Shown here: positions 35,468-43,814 of the stretch, piece after piece | How positions within the stretch are numbered: position 1 is the stretch's first letter | Layout: every line of letters begins with the position of its first letter | Assembly (NCBI RefSeq): GCF_019242955.1 | Contig: NZ_CP066129.1 | Location: 2,108,001 to 2,172,000 of the forward strand | DNA from: Morganella morganii | GTDB lineage: Bacteria; Pseudomonadota; Gammaproteobacteria; Enterobacterales; Enterobacteriaceae | Length of the DNA stretch: 64,000 nt | Direction: 5' to 3' | Position numbers and translations under genes: made by a program | The notes under the pieces: model-generated | Seen by the model: the letters and a program-made list of their open reading frames with translations, nothing else | Database searches by the model: none | What the model was told of the DNA's origin: nothing

Positions 35468-36639
35468 CCGGCGCGGCAGATGGTGTGTGCCGCCGCCTGC
35501 TGCCGGACTTTCAGTCGTACCGTGATAAACGCCGCCGCGGCAAATACAATTCCTGCCCAGATAATAGTGTCGACACCAAAACTGCGGATCATTCGCCCGC
35601 CTGCTATCGCCCCCAGGGTGATCCCGAGATTGGAAAAACCGATATACAGGCTGTTGGCAAATTCCGGTGTATTTCCGGCCTCACGCAGCAGCCAGGTCTG
35701 GCTGACGATCAGCCCGGATGTATGCAGTATTCCCCAGAGCACCACCACCGGCACCATCAGCCGCGGCGAAGTACCGCACAACCAGACGGCCAGGTAAATC
35801 AGGATAAACAGCAGCGGATACAATGACGTGGTTTTAATGACATTACGCTGCAAATAGCGGCTGAAAATAAAGTTACCGAAATAGCCGCTGATACCGAACA
35901 CCACCAGTAACGCGCTGGTCATATTATTGGAAAAACCGGTAATTGTGACGAGATAATCGGCGATATAGCTGAACCCTGCAAACATCGCAGAAAAGATCAG
36001 CGTCACTGCTGCAATACTCAGCCACACGTCCCGGCGTTGCAGAATCGCCAGCTGTTCCTTCACTTTCAGCGCCTGTGTCACCGGCAGTGACGGCACAAAC
36101 AGCGCGATCCCCGTAAAAGCGACCACACTGGTCAGCGCTCCGAACCAGAACGCCGCACTGAGTGTGAAAATTTCCGCAATAAAAGCACTGAGCGGCATCC
36201 CCAGTACCATACCGACAGCCACCCCGGAAAACACAATTGCAATCGCATGAGCAGATCGTGCAGGCGGGACCACATTAGCCGCCACCACCAGCGCAATGGC
36301 AAAAAATACCGCGTGTGTCAGCGCAGGCAGAATACGGAAAAACAGAATTACATCATACTGATGCGTAATAGCATATGCGATATTGGAAACAATAAAGATC
36401 GCCATAATCACCAGTAAAACTGTTTTGCGGTTATAGCGTCCCAGCATCAGCGTGATGGCAGGCCCGGTAATGGCCACCACCACCGCATAGATACTGACCA
36501 GGAAACCGACCTGTGGTGCCGTGATCTGTAGTTGTTCCGTCAGTTGCGGCAGCAGACCTATCACCGCCACTTCAGTGGTAATGACACCAAACACCGCCAG
36601 TGACAGAGAAAGTAAAATCAGCATAACGTTATTTTTCAT
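35464..36639 (-). CDS. MFS transporter (DHA1 family)
   Basis: A 391-residue, 12-helix MFS protein. Typical DHA1 features are the first helix SLSLAVFGVITTEVAVIGLLPQL and motif A-like TLMLGRYNRKTVLL, with ALTHAVFFAIALVVAANVV in helix 4. An in-frame GTG is at 36660; ATG 36639 was preferred because it directly precedes the first helix, though its ribosome site is weak. Similar to purine/arabinose efflux proteins (PbuE/AraJ group). Substrate unknown. Confidence 0.78.
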   Translation of the reverse strand: MKNNVMLILLSLSLAVFGVITTEVAVIGLLPQLTEQLQITAPQVGFLVSIYAVVVAITGPAITLMLGRYNRKTVLLVIMAIFIVSNIAYAITHQYDVILFFRILPALTHAVFFAIALVVAANVVPPARSAHAIAIVFSGVAVGMVLGMPLSAFIAEIFTLSAAFWFGALTSVVAFTGIALFVPSLPVTQALKVKEQLAILQRRDVWLSIAAVTLIFSAMFAGFSYIADYLVTITGFSNNMTSALLVVFGISGYFGNFIFSRYLQRNVIKTTSLYPLLFILIYLAVWLCGTSPRLMVPVVVLWGILHTSGLIVSQTWLLREAGNTPEFANSLYIGFSNLGITLGAIAGGRMIRSFGVDTIIWAGIVFAAAAFITVRLKVRQQAAAHTICRAG

Positions 36640-36780
36640 AGAGATACCCGCAGGAGACACGATGTGTGTCCCTGATATAAATAATGTGAATTAAAAGTGC
36701 GGATATATCCGGTGCTTATCCTGCCAAATCTGCGATCCGCACGGAAGATCAGTCACGGAAACTGTCAGTAGCAAAAAAGT

Positions 36781-36807
36781 TGACACTGACCGGAACGCAC
36801 AGTGTCA
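36781..36807. promoter_or_regulatory. Inverted repeat upstream of the NUDIX gene
   Basis: TGACACTG (36781-36788) and CAGTGTCA (36800-36807) form a perfect 8-bp inverted repeat, about 50-70 bases before the NUDIX start and overlapping a TTGACA-like -35 box. Candidate operator. Confidence 0.4.
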
Positions 36808-36853
36808 TAATGGCTGCAAAGCACACATTCACCCCGGTGATAAAGGAACTGCG

Positions 36854-37258
36854 ATGAGCGCAAAAATGATCGATAAACTGGCGTTAATCACCCTGAAAGA
36901 CGGCAAAGTGGCGATGGTACGCTCCCATAACAAAACTCTGTTCTACGCGCCGGGCGGCAAACGTGAAGCCGGTGAAACTGATGAACAGGCGCTGTGCCGT
37001 GAAATTGATGAGGAGCTGACGGTCACCCTGAAACCGGACACCATTACGTTTTACGGAGAATTCACCGGACAGGCGGATGGCAAACAGGACGGTACACAGG
37101 TACGTATCCGCTGTTATCAGGCGGAATTTACCGGCGAATTGCAACCGGCGGCAGAAATTGCTGAGCTGGACTGGCTGGACAGCCGCGATCTGCCCCGTTG
37201 TTCCCTGGTGGCCGCACTGATTATCAACGACCTGGCAGCACGAAAACTGATCGGCTGA
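36854..37258 (+). CDS. NUDIX hydrolase
   Basis: A 134-residue NUDIX protein with a complete box, G35 to about residue 57: GKREAGE then REIDEEL. Length and the preceding ALITLKDGKVAMVRS strand suit a housekeeping nucleotide pyrophosphatase (MutT-like). The expected small hydrophobic and Gly after EE read LTV here. It is separately transcribed between a divergent MFS gene and an AraC regulator. Substrate not inferable. Confidence 0.82.
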   Translation: MSAKMIDKLALITLKDGKVAMVRSHNKTLFYAPGGKREAGETDEQALCREIDEELTVTLKPDTITFYGEFTGQADGKQDGTQVRIRCYQAEFTGELQPAAEIAELDWLDSRDLPRCSLVAALIINDLAARKLIG

Positions 37259-37270
37259 TATACCGCAACT

Positions 37271-37286
37271 GAGCAATTTTGTACAA
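37271..37286 (+). promoter_or_regulatory. AraC-site candidate 1 (upstream of araC-type gene)
   Basis: GAGCAATTTTGTACAA, 61 bases before the AraC start. Fifteen of 16 bases recur at 38191-38206 upstream of azlC. Confidence 0.6.
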
Positions 37287-37346
37287 GACAGAGCGTAAAG
37301 CCGCGCGATAATAACCGGTTACAGTAAAAGCAGAGCAGGACACACC

Positions 37347-38183
37347 ATGCAGAGTGACGGACATTCCCGCGAACAGGCGGACTATTTTCATCTGGACGAT
37401 TTTTATGGTCTGGGGATGATCTCTGCCCGTTACTATCAGCAAAAATTCAGCCGTCATACCCACGAAGGGTTTTGTATCGGCGTGATTGAAGAAGGTGTTC
37501 AGCAGTTTTTCCGCACCGGCAGTAATCATTATGCCCCGACCGGCGATATCATTCTGGTGAATTCCGATGAAATTCACACCGGTTCTGCCGCGCTGGAAAG
37601 CGGCTGGGCCTACCGCGCGATTTACCCGACACCGGAGATGCTGAACACGCTGATGCAGGATCTCAAATCTGCCGATCAGGGCTTTGTGCCCTGGTTTTCT
37701 CACGCCGTAGTGCATGACCCCGGCCTGGCCGCACAACTGCGCTTGCTGTTTGATGTCCTGATGAAACCGGATAACCGGCTGCTGAAAGGCTCTCTGCTGC
37801 TCTCAACACTGGCCTGGCTTATCACCCGCCACAATAAAAAAGGGTTCCGTCCGGCGGAGATCACCCCGGCGGGTCAGCGTTTGCAGCATATTGCCGAAAT
37901 GATGAACAGTCATCCGGAAACTGATTATTCACTGGATGAACTGGCCGCGATGGCCAATCTCAGCCCGTGGTATTTTTTGCGCCAGTTCCGCCGGCGTTAC
38001 GGCATGCCGCCTCATGCCTGGCTGATTCAGGCACGTCTGCGCAAAGCACGGCAACTGCTGCAAACCGGCGGCCGCCCGGCGGATGTCTCTTTGCAGTGCG
38101 GGTTTACCGATCAAAGCCATTTTACCCGTCATTTTAAACGGGCGATGGGCGTCTCGCCGGGCAAATTTATGCAGCACCGCTGA
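37347..38183 (+). CDS. AraC family transcriptional regulator (of azlCD)
   Basis: A 278-residue regulator with an AraC-type cupin N-terminal domain (YYQQKFSRHTHEGFCIGVIEEG, about 30-51; PTGDIILVNSDEIHTG near 72) and the double HTH at the C-terminus (YSLDELAAMANLSPWYFLRQFRRRYG, then ADVSLQCGFTDQSHFTRHFKRAMG). It precedes azlCD, and near-identical 16-base motifs lie in front of both, so it probably senses an amino acid and controls its export and itself. Confidence 0.87.
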   Translation: MQSDGHSREQADYFHLDDFYGLGMISARYYQQKFSRHTHEGFCIGVIEEGVQQFFRTGSNHYAPTGDIILVNSDEIHTGSAALESGWAYRAIYPTPEMLNTLMQDLKSADQGFVPWFSHAVVHDPGLAAQLRLLFDVLMKPDNRLLKGSLLLSTLAWLITRHNKKGFRPAEITPAGQRLQHIAEMMNSHPETDYSLDELAAMANLSPWYFLRQFRRRYGMPPHAWLIQARLRKARQLLQTGGRPADVSLQCGFTDQSHFTRHFKRAMGVSPGKFMQHR

Positions 38184-38190
38184 GCCTGCT

Positions 38191-38206
38191 GAACAATTTT
38201 GTACAA
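38191..38206 (+). promoter_or_regulatory. AraC-site candidate 2 (upstream of azlC)
   Basis: GAACAATTTTGTACAA, 64 bases before azlC. Matches site 1 at 15 of 16 bases; a TTGTACAA palindrome is at its core. Confidence 0.6.
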
Positions 38207-38269
38207 TCTTTTTGCTGCCGCGTCATGGCAGAGTATCCGGACTGTTTTACGCTGTACGGATAATAAAAA

Positions 38270-38977
38270 ATGACAACCACAACTGCATTACCCGCCGCGC
38301 CGCTGAAAGACTTTTTCACCGGTGCACTGCATATGACCCCGCTCAACCTGGCCGTGGTGCCGTGGGCGATCCTCGCCGGATCAATGGCGGTGGACAGCGG
38401 CCTGACCTTTGCGCAAAGTGTGGCGATGTCCGCCATGGTATTTGCCGGTGCCGCCCAGCTGGTGACGCTCGGCCTGCTTAACAGTGGTGCAGGTGTGATC
38501 ACTATTCTCGTTTCCGTCTTTTTTATCACCTCGCAACATCTGCTGTACGGGCTGACACTGCGCCCGCATGTACGGCCGTTCTCTCCGCTGCAACGGGCCG
38601 GTATCGGTTTTTTACTGACGGATGAACTGTTTGCTGTCAGTGTCGCCGGGCGTCAGCGCCTGAGTTTTGCCTATCTGTTCGGTGCCGGGCTCAGTTTTTA
38701 TCTGGTCTGGGTGCTGGTCAGTATCCTCGGTATTGTGCTGGCACACAGCATCAGTGACCTGAGCCAGCTCCGGCTCGACTTTTCGGTGGTGGCGACTCTG
38801 CTGGCGATTGTGGTCCCGCTGATCAAATCCAAAAGCGCACTTGCCGGGGCACTCTTCTCCTTTGTCGTCACGATTATTCTGACCCAGGCCGGTATTCAGG
38901 GCAGCGCGGTAATTGCCGGGGTCAGTGCCATGCTGCTGGCCGTTCTGCTGGGACGTAAATGGGGGGATGTAAAATGA
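38270..38977 (+). CDS. azlC: AzlC family branched-chain amino acid exporter, large subunit
   Basis: A 235-residue inner-membrane protein with about seven helices, resembling AzlC/YgaZ. The family start (PLNLAVVPWAILAGSMAVDSG) and the segment MVFAGAAQLVTLGLLNSGA are recognisable, as is TDELFAVS. With AzlD it exports branched-chain and similar amino acids (L-valine/methionine in the E. coli YgaZH pair). It overlaps azlD by four bases (ATGA) and is preceded by its putative AraC regulator. Confidence 0.86.
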   Translation: MTTTTALPAAPLKDFFTGALHMTPLNLAVVPWAILAGSMAVDSGLTFAQSVAMSAMVFAGAAQLVTLGLLNSGAGVITILVSVFFITSQHLLYGLTLRPHVRPFSPLQRAGIGFLLTDELFAVSVAGRQRLSFAYLFGAGLSFYLVWVLVSILGIVLAHSISDLSQLRLDFSVVATLLAIVVPLIKSKSALAGALFSFVVTIILTQAGIQGSAVIAGVSAMLLAVLLGRKWGDVK

Positions 38978-39285
38978 GCTGGGGATTAATATTCGCACTG
39001 ACACTGATGTTATTCTCACTGCGCTTTATTTTTCTGATCCCGGGATTACCACTGCGGTTGCCGGTTTTTATTCAGCAGGCACTGACTTATTCCGCACCCT
39101 GCCTGCTGGTGGCTATCTGCGCGCCGATTGTATTATTAGAGGAACAGCAATTCCGCGATATCAGTGATAATCCGTATTTATGGGGTACGCTGTTTTGTAT
39201 TATTGCGGCACGGCTGATTAAAAATACTCTGCTGACTGTCGTACTGACACTGGTATTTTTCTACACCCTGATTTATCTGTTCTGA
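38974..39285 (+). CDS. azlD: AzlD family amino acid exporter, small subunit
   Basis: A 103-residue, four-helix partner of AzlC. The SLRFIFLIPGLPLRLPVFIQQALTYS block with ALTYSAPCLLVAICAPI is the AzlD/YgaH signature. ATG 38974 overlaps the azlC stop; an upstream in-frame start would lie inside azlC and was rejected. Confidence 0.85.
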   Translation: MSWGLIFALTLMLFSLRFIFLIPGLPLRLPVFIQQALTYSAPCLLVAICAPIVLLEEQQFRDISDNPYLWGTLFCIIAARLIKNTLLTVVLTLVFFYTLIYLF

Positions 39286-39295
39286 TGGTTTAACA

Positions 39296-39320
39296 GTCCG
39301 CACCTGAAACCGGTGCGGAC
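39296..39320. terminator. Hairpin between azlD and the convergent binding-protein gene
   Basis: Perfect 9-bp stem GTCCGCACC/GGTGCGGAC with a seven-base loop, between the stops at 39285 (+) and 39348 (-). No strong T-run, so probably a weak bidirectional terminator. Confidence 0.55.
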
Positions 39321-39347
39321 ATTCGTCATTATTACTGTTTTTGTGGA

Positions 39348-40334
39348 TTATTGTTTTTGTGATTTACTGTTTTCGTGAATTTCTTTTGCCAGTACCGGCA
39401 AAATATCAATCGAACGCGGGCCCGGAACTAATTCAGATAAATTAACTTTAATATAGTTTTTATTTTTCACGGCTTTTACGCCCTGCATTTCCGGCATGGA
39501 TTCGATAAATGATACTTTCTGGTCATAATCATCGTCATTACGGAAGCCCTTATAAACAGGAATGATGATTACTTCCGGATCAGACATGATCACATCTTCC
39601 CAGTTACCGACCGCCCAGGTTTTTCCGGTATTTTTACCGGCAAAAATATTTTTAACGGAGATCAGTTTCAGCATCTCCGTCGTATAACCATCAAAGAAGG
39701 TATACGGTTTACCGTCCTGAGAATCAAAAATAAAGGCGGTTTTTTCCGGATAGCGCTGAATCTGACTGATAACCGTCTTCAGTTTTTCTTTCTCTCCCGC
39801 CACGTATTTTTCAGCCGTCTCTTGCACACCGAAGATCTCACCAAATTTCAGCATATCGTTAAAATAGGTATTCACATCTGCTTTCGGTGATGTCATGGAT
39901 TCCGGTACATAAACGGCAACGCCTTCCGGTACAATTTTATTGGCTTCCAGTGCCAGTTTTGAGAACGAGTTTGCCCAGCCGGTCGCAAAATCCGGTTTAA
40001 CGGACATAAAAACTTCGTAAGACGGCCATTTTTCCGCCAGAACAGGAATTTTGTCATACGCTGCTTTTACCGGCGGATAAATCGGCTCTTCCAGGAAAGC
40101 AGTACCGACCATGCGATCACCCAAATCCAGCGCCAGCAGCATTTCGGTGGTGATCTGACTCAGAGACACAATACGCTGCGGGGATTGCTCAGGTTTAAAA
40201 TGATATTCATTGCCATCCAGTTTTGCACTGAATTCAACCGGGACATAAGCCTGATCGATTTTATTTTCAGCGTTTGCTGTTGCAGAAAACAGCGCGGAGA
40301 TAACTAAGGTACTCAATAATAATTTTTTCATCAT
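39348..40334 (-). CDS. Iron/cobalamin-type ABC transporter substrate-binding protein
   Basis: A 328-residue periplasmic protein with signal peptide (LLLSTLVISALFSATANA, cleavage near residue 21) and the FepB/TroA-like two-lobe fold: PQRIVSLSQITTEMLLALDLGDRMVG and KPYTFFDGYTTEMLKLISVKNIFAG. ATG 40334 and ATG 40331 are adjacent; GAGGG better suits the second. Last gene of the permease-ATPase-binding protein operon. Ligand (ferric siderophore, haem or other chelate) unknown. Confidence 0.83.
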   Translation of the reverse strand: MMKKLLLSTLVISALFSATANAENKIDQAYVPVEFSAKLDGNEYHFKPEQSPQRIVSLSQITTEMLLALDLGDRMVGTAFLEEPIYPPVKAAYDKIPVLAEKWPSYEVFMSVKPDFATGWANSFSKLALEANKIVPEGVAVYVPESMTSPKADVNTYFNDMLKFGEIFGVQETAEKYVAGEKEKLKTVISQIQRYPEKTAFIFDSQDGKPYTFFDGYTTEMLKLISVKNIFAGKNTGKTWAVGNWEDVIMSDPEVIIIPVYKGFRNDDDYDQKVSFIESMPEMQGVKAVKNKNYIKVNLSELVPGPRSIDILPVLAKEIHENSKSQKQ

Positions 40335-40347
40335 TCCCTCATCCGGA

Positions 40348-41088
40348 TTATAAAAATATAGCGACACGATCGTCGACCGGTAATACCGTAAATTCCACAC
40401 CAAATACATCGAGAAGGCACTCCCGGGTTAATACTTCCGCCGGTGTACCCTGAGCATAAATCTGACCTTCATTCATCAGGATCAGATACTGACAGTATTT
40501 TGCAGACAAATTAATATCGTGAATGGTCATTATCACGGTAGATTCTGATGCAGCCAGCGCTTTCATCACTTCCACTTTATAGCGGATATCCAGATGGTTG
40601 GTCGGTTCATCCAGAATCATAATATCGGTTTCCTGGGAAAAGCATTTCGCCAGCATCACCCGTTGTTTTTCACCGCCGGACAGTGCGTGATACTCTTTAT
40701 TTTTCATTTTTTGCAGACCAAACAATGCCATGTAGTTATCTGCAATCACAAAATCCCGGTCGCTGTAATCCGCATAATGTTTTTTATACGGCATCCGCCC
40801 CATCACCACGATTTCTTCAATGGTCAGTTTGCCTTCCACCTGATCATTAAACTGCGTCAGTACCGAGATATTGCGTGCAAGTGATTTGATGGAAAATTGA
40901 GCGATATCGGTATTATCAAAGAAAACAGTTCCCCGTGTTTTAATATCCCGGTAAATATGTCTCAGTAAGGTTGTTTTTCCGGAACCGTTGGGCCCGACAA
41001 TACCAATCACTCTTTTCCCGGAAAATGATAAATTAATATCTTTCAGTATCCCGTTATAACTCAGGTCAGTAATATCAACAGTGCTCAC
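40348..41088 (-). CDS. ABC transporter ATP-binding protein (FecE-like)
   Basis: A 246-residue ATPase of the iron-chelate uptake family. Walker A GPNGSGKTT (about 32-40), signature LSGGEKQR and Walker B DIMILDEPTNHLD are intact, with H-loop MTIHDINLS. Start chosen at GTG 41088, one base after the permease stop and eight bases after AGGAG. Energises import through the FecCD-type permease upstream. Confidence 0.86.
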   Translation of the reverse strand: MSTVDITDLSYNGILKDINLSFSGKRVIGIVGPNGSGKTTLLRHIYRDIKTRGTVFFDNTDIAQFSIKSLARNISVLTQFNDQVEGKLTIEEIVVMGRMPYKKHYADYSDRDFVIADNYMALFGLQKMKNKEYHALSGGEKQRVMLAKCFSQETDIMILDEPTNHLDIRYKVEVMKALAASESTVIMTIHDINLSAKYCQYLILMNEGQIYAQGTPAEVLTRECLLDVFGVEFTVLPVDDRVAIFL

Positions 41089-41089
41089 G

Positions 41090-42157
41090 TTACCGGCTCC
41101 TGTTCGCTTTAATAATGATATACACAAACAGCGGCGCACCAATCAGTGAGGTCAGAATGCCGACCGGGATCTCCTCCGGTTTAAACCAGCTGCGGGAAAT
41201 GGTGTCAATAACCACCAGAAATGCACCACCGACCAGACAGGAATAGAGTGATAATTTAAAATGCTTTACAGAGATTGTATTACGGACAATATGCGGAATA
41301 ATAAGGCCGATAAAAGCGATGACGCCGACATTAGCAACAATAATAGACACCACAAATGATGATAAAATAATCACTCCCAGCTTGATAGCACCCACATTCA
41401 CGCCTAATTGGGCTGATGCATCCGCACCCAGTAATAACGTATCAAGCACATTACTGAATAACAGACAAAAAATTAATACTGCAATCAATGCCACCAGCGG
41501 CAGCGGAATATAAGACCATTTAATACCGGAAAAACTGCCCAGCATCCAGAACATGGCGCTTTTAACCTGACTTTCATTTTTGGATAAATAAATAATGGCG
41601 GTAGTAATAGCAGAGAATAAACTGGAAATACCAATCCCTATCAGTACAAGATTGGTCATGTTACTCTTTTTAAAATTAAATAAGACAATAATAGCGGTAG
41701 ATATCAATCCGCCTGCAAATGCCCCGATATACACATTGTAAGGCGACATAAAGGCAAATAATCCGAGCACAATGGCTGATACCGCCCCCGCGCTGGCACC
41801 GGAGGAAACCCCGAGAATATACGGGTCAGCCAGCTCATTACGGGTTATCGTCTGCATCAGTATTCCCACCAGCGACAGGGATGCACCGGTAATCGCCACA
41901 AGGATAATCCGGGGCAGACGGATATTATAAATGATGGTTTCATACGGCAGCAGGTCATCACTGTTTATACTGCCGGTAATAATGCTGATGACTGTATTCA
42001 GTTTCTGGTGAAATTCCATATTCACACTGCCATAGAACAGTGAAAAAAACATAGCGCCAAGCAATACAGACAGGCAGATAAAAAATTGTGATACATTCCG
42101 GAAATTCAGCTTCTCTTTACGCCGAACGGTTGTTGCGCTGGCTATATCACTCATCAT
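41090..42157 (-). CDS. FecCD family ABC transporter permease
   Basis: A 355-residue, ten-helix permease of the BtuC/FecCD family. RLPRIILVAITGASLSLVG, the LADPYILGVSSGASAGA motif and GLIIPHIVRN (coupling helix region) are all canonical. Start ATG 42157 (MMSD) with AGG upstream is preferred to an in-frame ATG 18 bases earlier. First gene of the importer operon; a single permease gene implies a homodimer. Confidence 0.87.
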   Translation of the reverse strand: MMSDIASATTVRRKEKLNFRNVSQFFICLSVLLGAMFFSLFYGSVNMEFHQKLNTVISIITGSINSDDLLPYETIIYNIRLPRIILVAITGASLSLVGILMQTITRNELADPYILGVSSGASAGAVSAIVLGLFAFMSPYNVYIGAFAGGLISTAIIVLFNFKKSNMTNLVLIGIGISSLFSAITTAIIYLSKNESQVKSAMFWMLGSFSGIKWSYIPLPLVALIAVLIFCLLFSNVLDTLLLGADASAQLGVNVGAIKLGVIILSSFVVSIIVANVGVIAFIGLIIPHIVRNTISVKHFKLSLYSCLVGGAFLVVIDTISRSWFKPEEIPVGILTSLIGAPLFVYIIIKANRSR

Positions 42158-42596
42158 GGTTAACCTGTATTTCATCAGGTCAGAGACTGTTAACGTATTT
42201 ACTAAAATATTACATTATGATAACGAAATATTGCAGTAATCTGCCGCTGAGTCTCTGCTGTTATTAATTAATCCGATTATAGCGAAGAACCCGGCGTGAT
42301 AATGTACTCCCCCAGAGTATATTGCGTGAAATAATCCGTAAATATTCATATTTAATGATCTGTATCTGATTAATACAGAATAGAACACGGGTGTATTTCC
42401 GGTGTTTTTATTTATCTGAACAAGACTATTTTACCGCATCAACATGATTTTTCCGGATAACATCAATACATAAACCGCATTCATCTGTTTACGTGTATCT
42501 GAAGTGGTTCTCTTAAATTTAAAAAAACCGGCTCTTTTCTCATCCCGTTCAGCATATTACAGTACAGGAAAGCAAAACAGCGCGGAGAAACAATCA
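42158..42596. other. AT-rich divergent promoter region
   Basis: About 440 bases without a credible gene, between the divergent ABC importer and GNAT genes. It has an ATGATAAC motif (about 42216) that partly matches a Fur half-site. An open frame before the GNAT start (42504-42596) is not preferred, because GGAG precedes ATG 42597. Confidence 0.45.
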
Positions 42597-43304
42597 ATGA
42601 GTCAGATAAACACATTCGGACAAACTGTCGGTGATATCGTCCCGGACTGGAACGGCCGTCCTTACCCTGCCCGTATCAGTGCGGAAGGCCGCCACTGCCG
42701 GATAGACCCGCTCAGTCCTGCACATGCGGATGACCTTTACCGGGCATTTTCACTCGCCCCGGACGGACGTCACTGGACCTGGCTGCCGGATGAACCGCCG
42801 CAGGATGCGGCTGAGTACCGCGCCCGCATTGAAAAAAATGCGCAATCCTCAGACCCGCTGTTTTTCACCATCACGGATAAACAGACCGGCAAGGCCGTTG
42901 GTGTCTTTTCCCTGATGCGGACAGATGAGAAAAACGGTGTTACCGAAGTCGGTCATGTGCATTTTTCCCCGCTGCTCAGCGGTACGGTGATGTCCACAGA
43001 AGCCCACTGGCTGCTGATGAAATATGTATTTGATACCCTCGGTTACCGCCGCTATGAGTGGAAATGTGACAGCCTCAACGCCCCTTCCCGTCATGCGGCA
43101 CTGCGCCTGGGTTTTCAGTATGAAGGCTGTTTCCGTCAGGCCAGAGTTGTCAAAGGCCGCACCCGTGATACCGAATGGTTCTCCGTCATTGACAGCGAAT
43201 GGCCGGTTGTTAACCGGGCGATGGAACAGTGGCTGTCAGCAGATAATTTTACGCCTGACGGCAAACAAATCCGCTCTCTGGCGTCACTGCGTGATGCATT
43301 ATGA
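42597..43304 (+). CDS. GNAT family acetyltransferase, RimJ/RimL-like
   Basis: A 235-residue acetyltransferase of the RimJ/RimL group. GRHCRIDPLSPAHADDLYRAF near the N-terminus, AVGVFSLMRTDEKNGVTEVGHVHFSP in the middle and YRRYEWKCDSLNAPSRHAALRLGFQYEG (about 170-197) are characteristic. GGAG is nine bases before ATG 42597. Its stop overlaps the merR start (ATGA), so it is cotranscribed with that regulator. Possibly modifies a small toxic compound or an N-terminus. Confidence 0.8.
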   Translation: MSQINTFGQTVGDIVPDWNGRPYPARISAEGRHCRIDPLSPAHADDLYRAFSLAPDGRHWTWLPDEPPQDAAEYRARIEKNAQSSDPLFFTITDKQTGKAVGVFSLMRTDEKNGVTEVGHVHFSPLLSGTVMSTEAHWLLMKYVFDTLGYRRYEWKCDSLNAPSRHAALRLGFQYEGCFRQARVVKGRTRDTEWFSVIDSEWPVVNRAMEQWLSADNFTPDGKQIRSLASLRDAL

Positions 43305-43723
43305 AAATGATTGATATCGGCCGCGTCGCAGAGCTGACCGGCCTGACAACCGCCACTATCCGCTATTATGAAAGCAAGGGGCTGATCACGCCCGCCGGGC
43401 GCAAGGGACTGACCCGTATTTATGATGAAGAAGTGCTGACGCGGCTGTCGCTGATCATTCTCGCCAGACAGGGGCATTTTTCACTGGATGAAATTGCCGT
43501 GATGCTCAGTGAACTGCCGTCAAAAGGTATCGAAAGGACGGCAATTCAGGCAAAAATCACTGAGATTGACCAGAAAATCCGTGAATTACAGAATCTGAAA
43601 CAGGGGCTGCTGCATATTGAACAGTGCCCGGCGGAAAATCATCTGGCCTGTCCGAAGTTCCGCAAAATCCTGAGTGTCAGCCTGAAAAAAAACAGAAACA
43701 AAACGGTGAAAAAACCCGCTTGA
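43301..43723 (+). CDS. MerR family transcriptional regulator
   Basis: A 140-residue regulator with an N-terminal MerR HTH (IGRVAELTGLTTATIRYYESKGLI, about 5-29), a dimerisation helix, and a C-terminal cysteine pair (Cys109, Cys117 in CPAENHLAC) that could bind metal or sense redox state. Its stop lies at the -35 box of a promoter with the long 19-base spacer that MerR proteins activate, in front of the MFS gene at 43815. So it probably activates that exporter when ligand is present. Confidence 0.85.
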   Translation: MKMIDIGRVAELTGLTTATIRYYESKGLITPAGRKGLTRIYDEEVLTRLSLIILARQGHFSLDEIAVMLSELPSKGIERTAIQAKITEIDQKIRELQNLKQGLLHIEQCPAENHLACPKFRKILSVSLKKNRNKTVKKPA

Positions 43724-43750
43724 CTTAAAGTCAGCTTGAAGTTGTATCAT
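43720..43750 (+). promoter_or_regulatory. MerR-type promoter with 19-base spacer
   Basis: TTGACT (43720-43725) and TATCAT (43745-43750) are 19 bases apart. The dyad ACTTAAAGTCAGCTTGAAGT (43723-43742) sits mainly between them. This is the classic MerR-activated layout, driving the MFS gene at 43815. Confidence 0.72.
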
Positions 43751-43814
43751 CCGGCATACTGATTTCCGTCTGATGTCATTATTCATTTTTCATATTGAAT
43801 AATAAGGAATTATT

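Noticed and set aside
42504-42596. Longer start for the RimJ-like GNAT gene
   Set aside because: Extra 31 residues look like leader; GGAG precedes ATG 42597.
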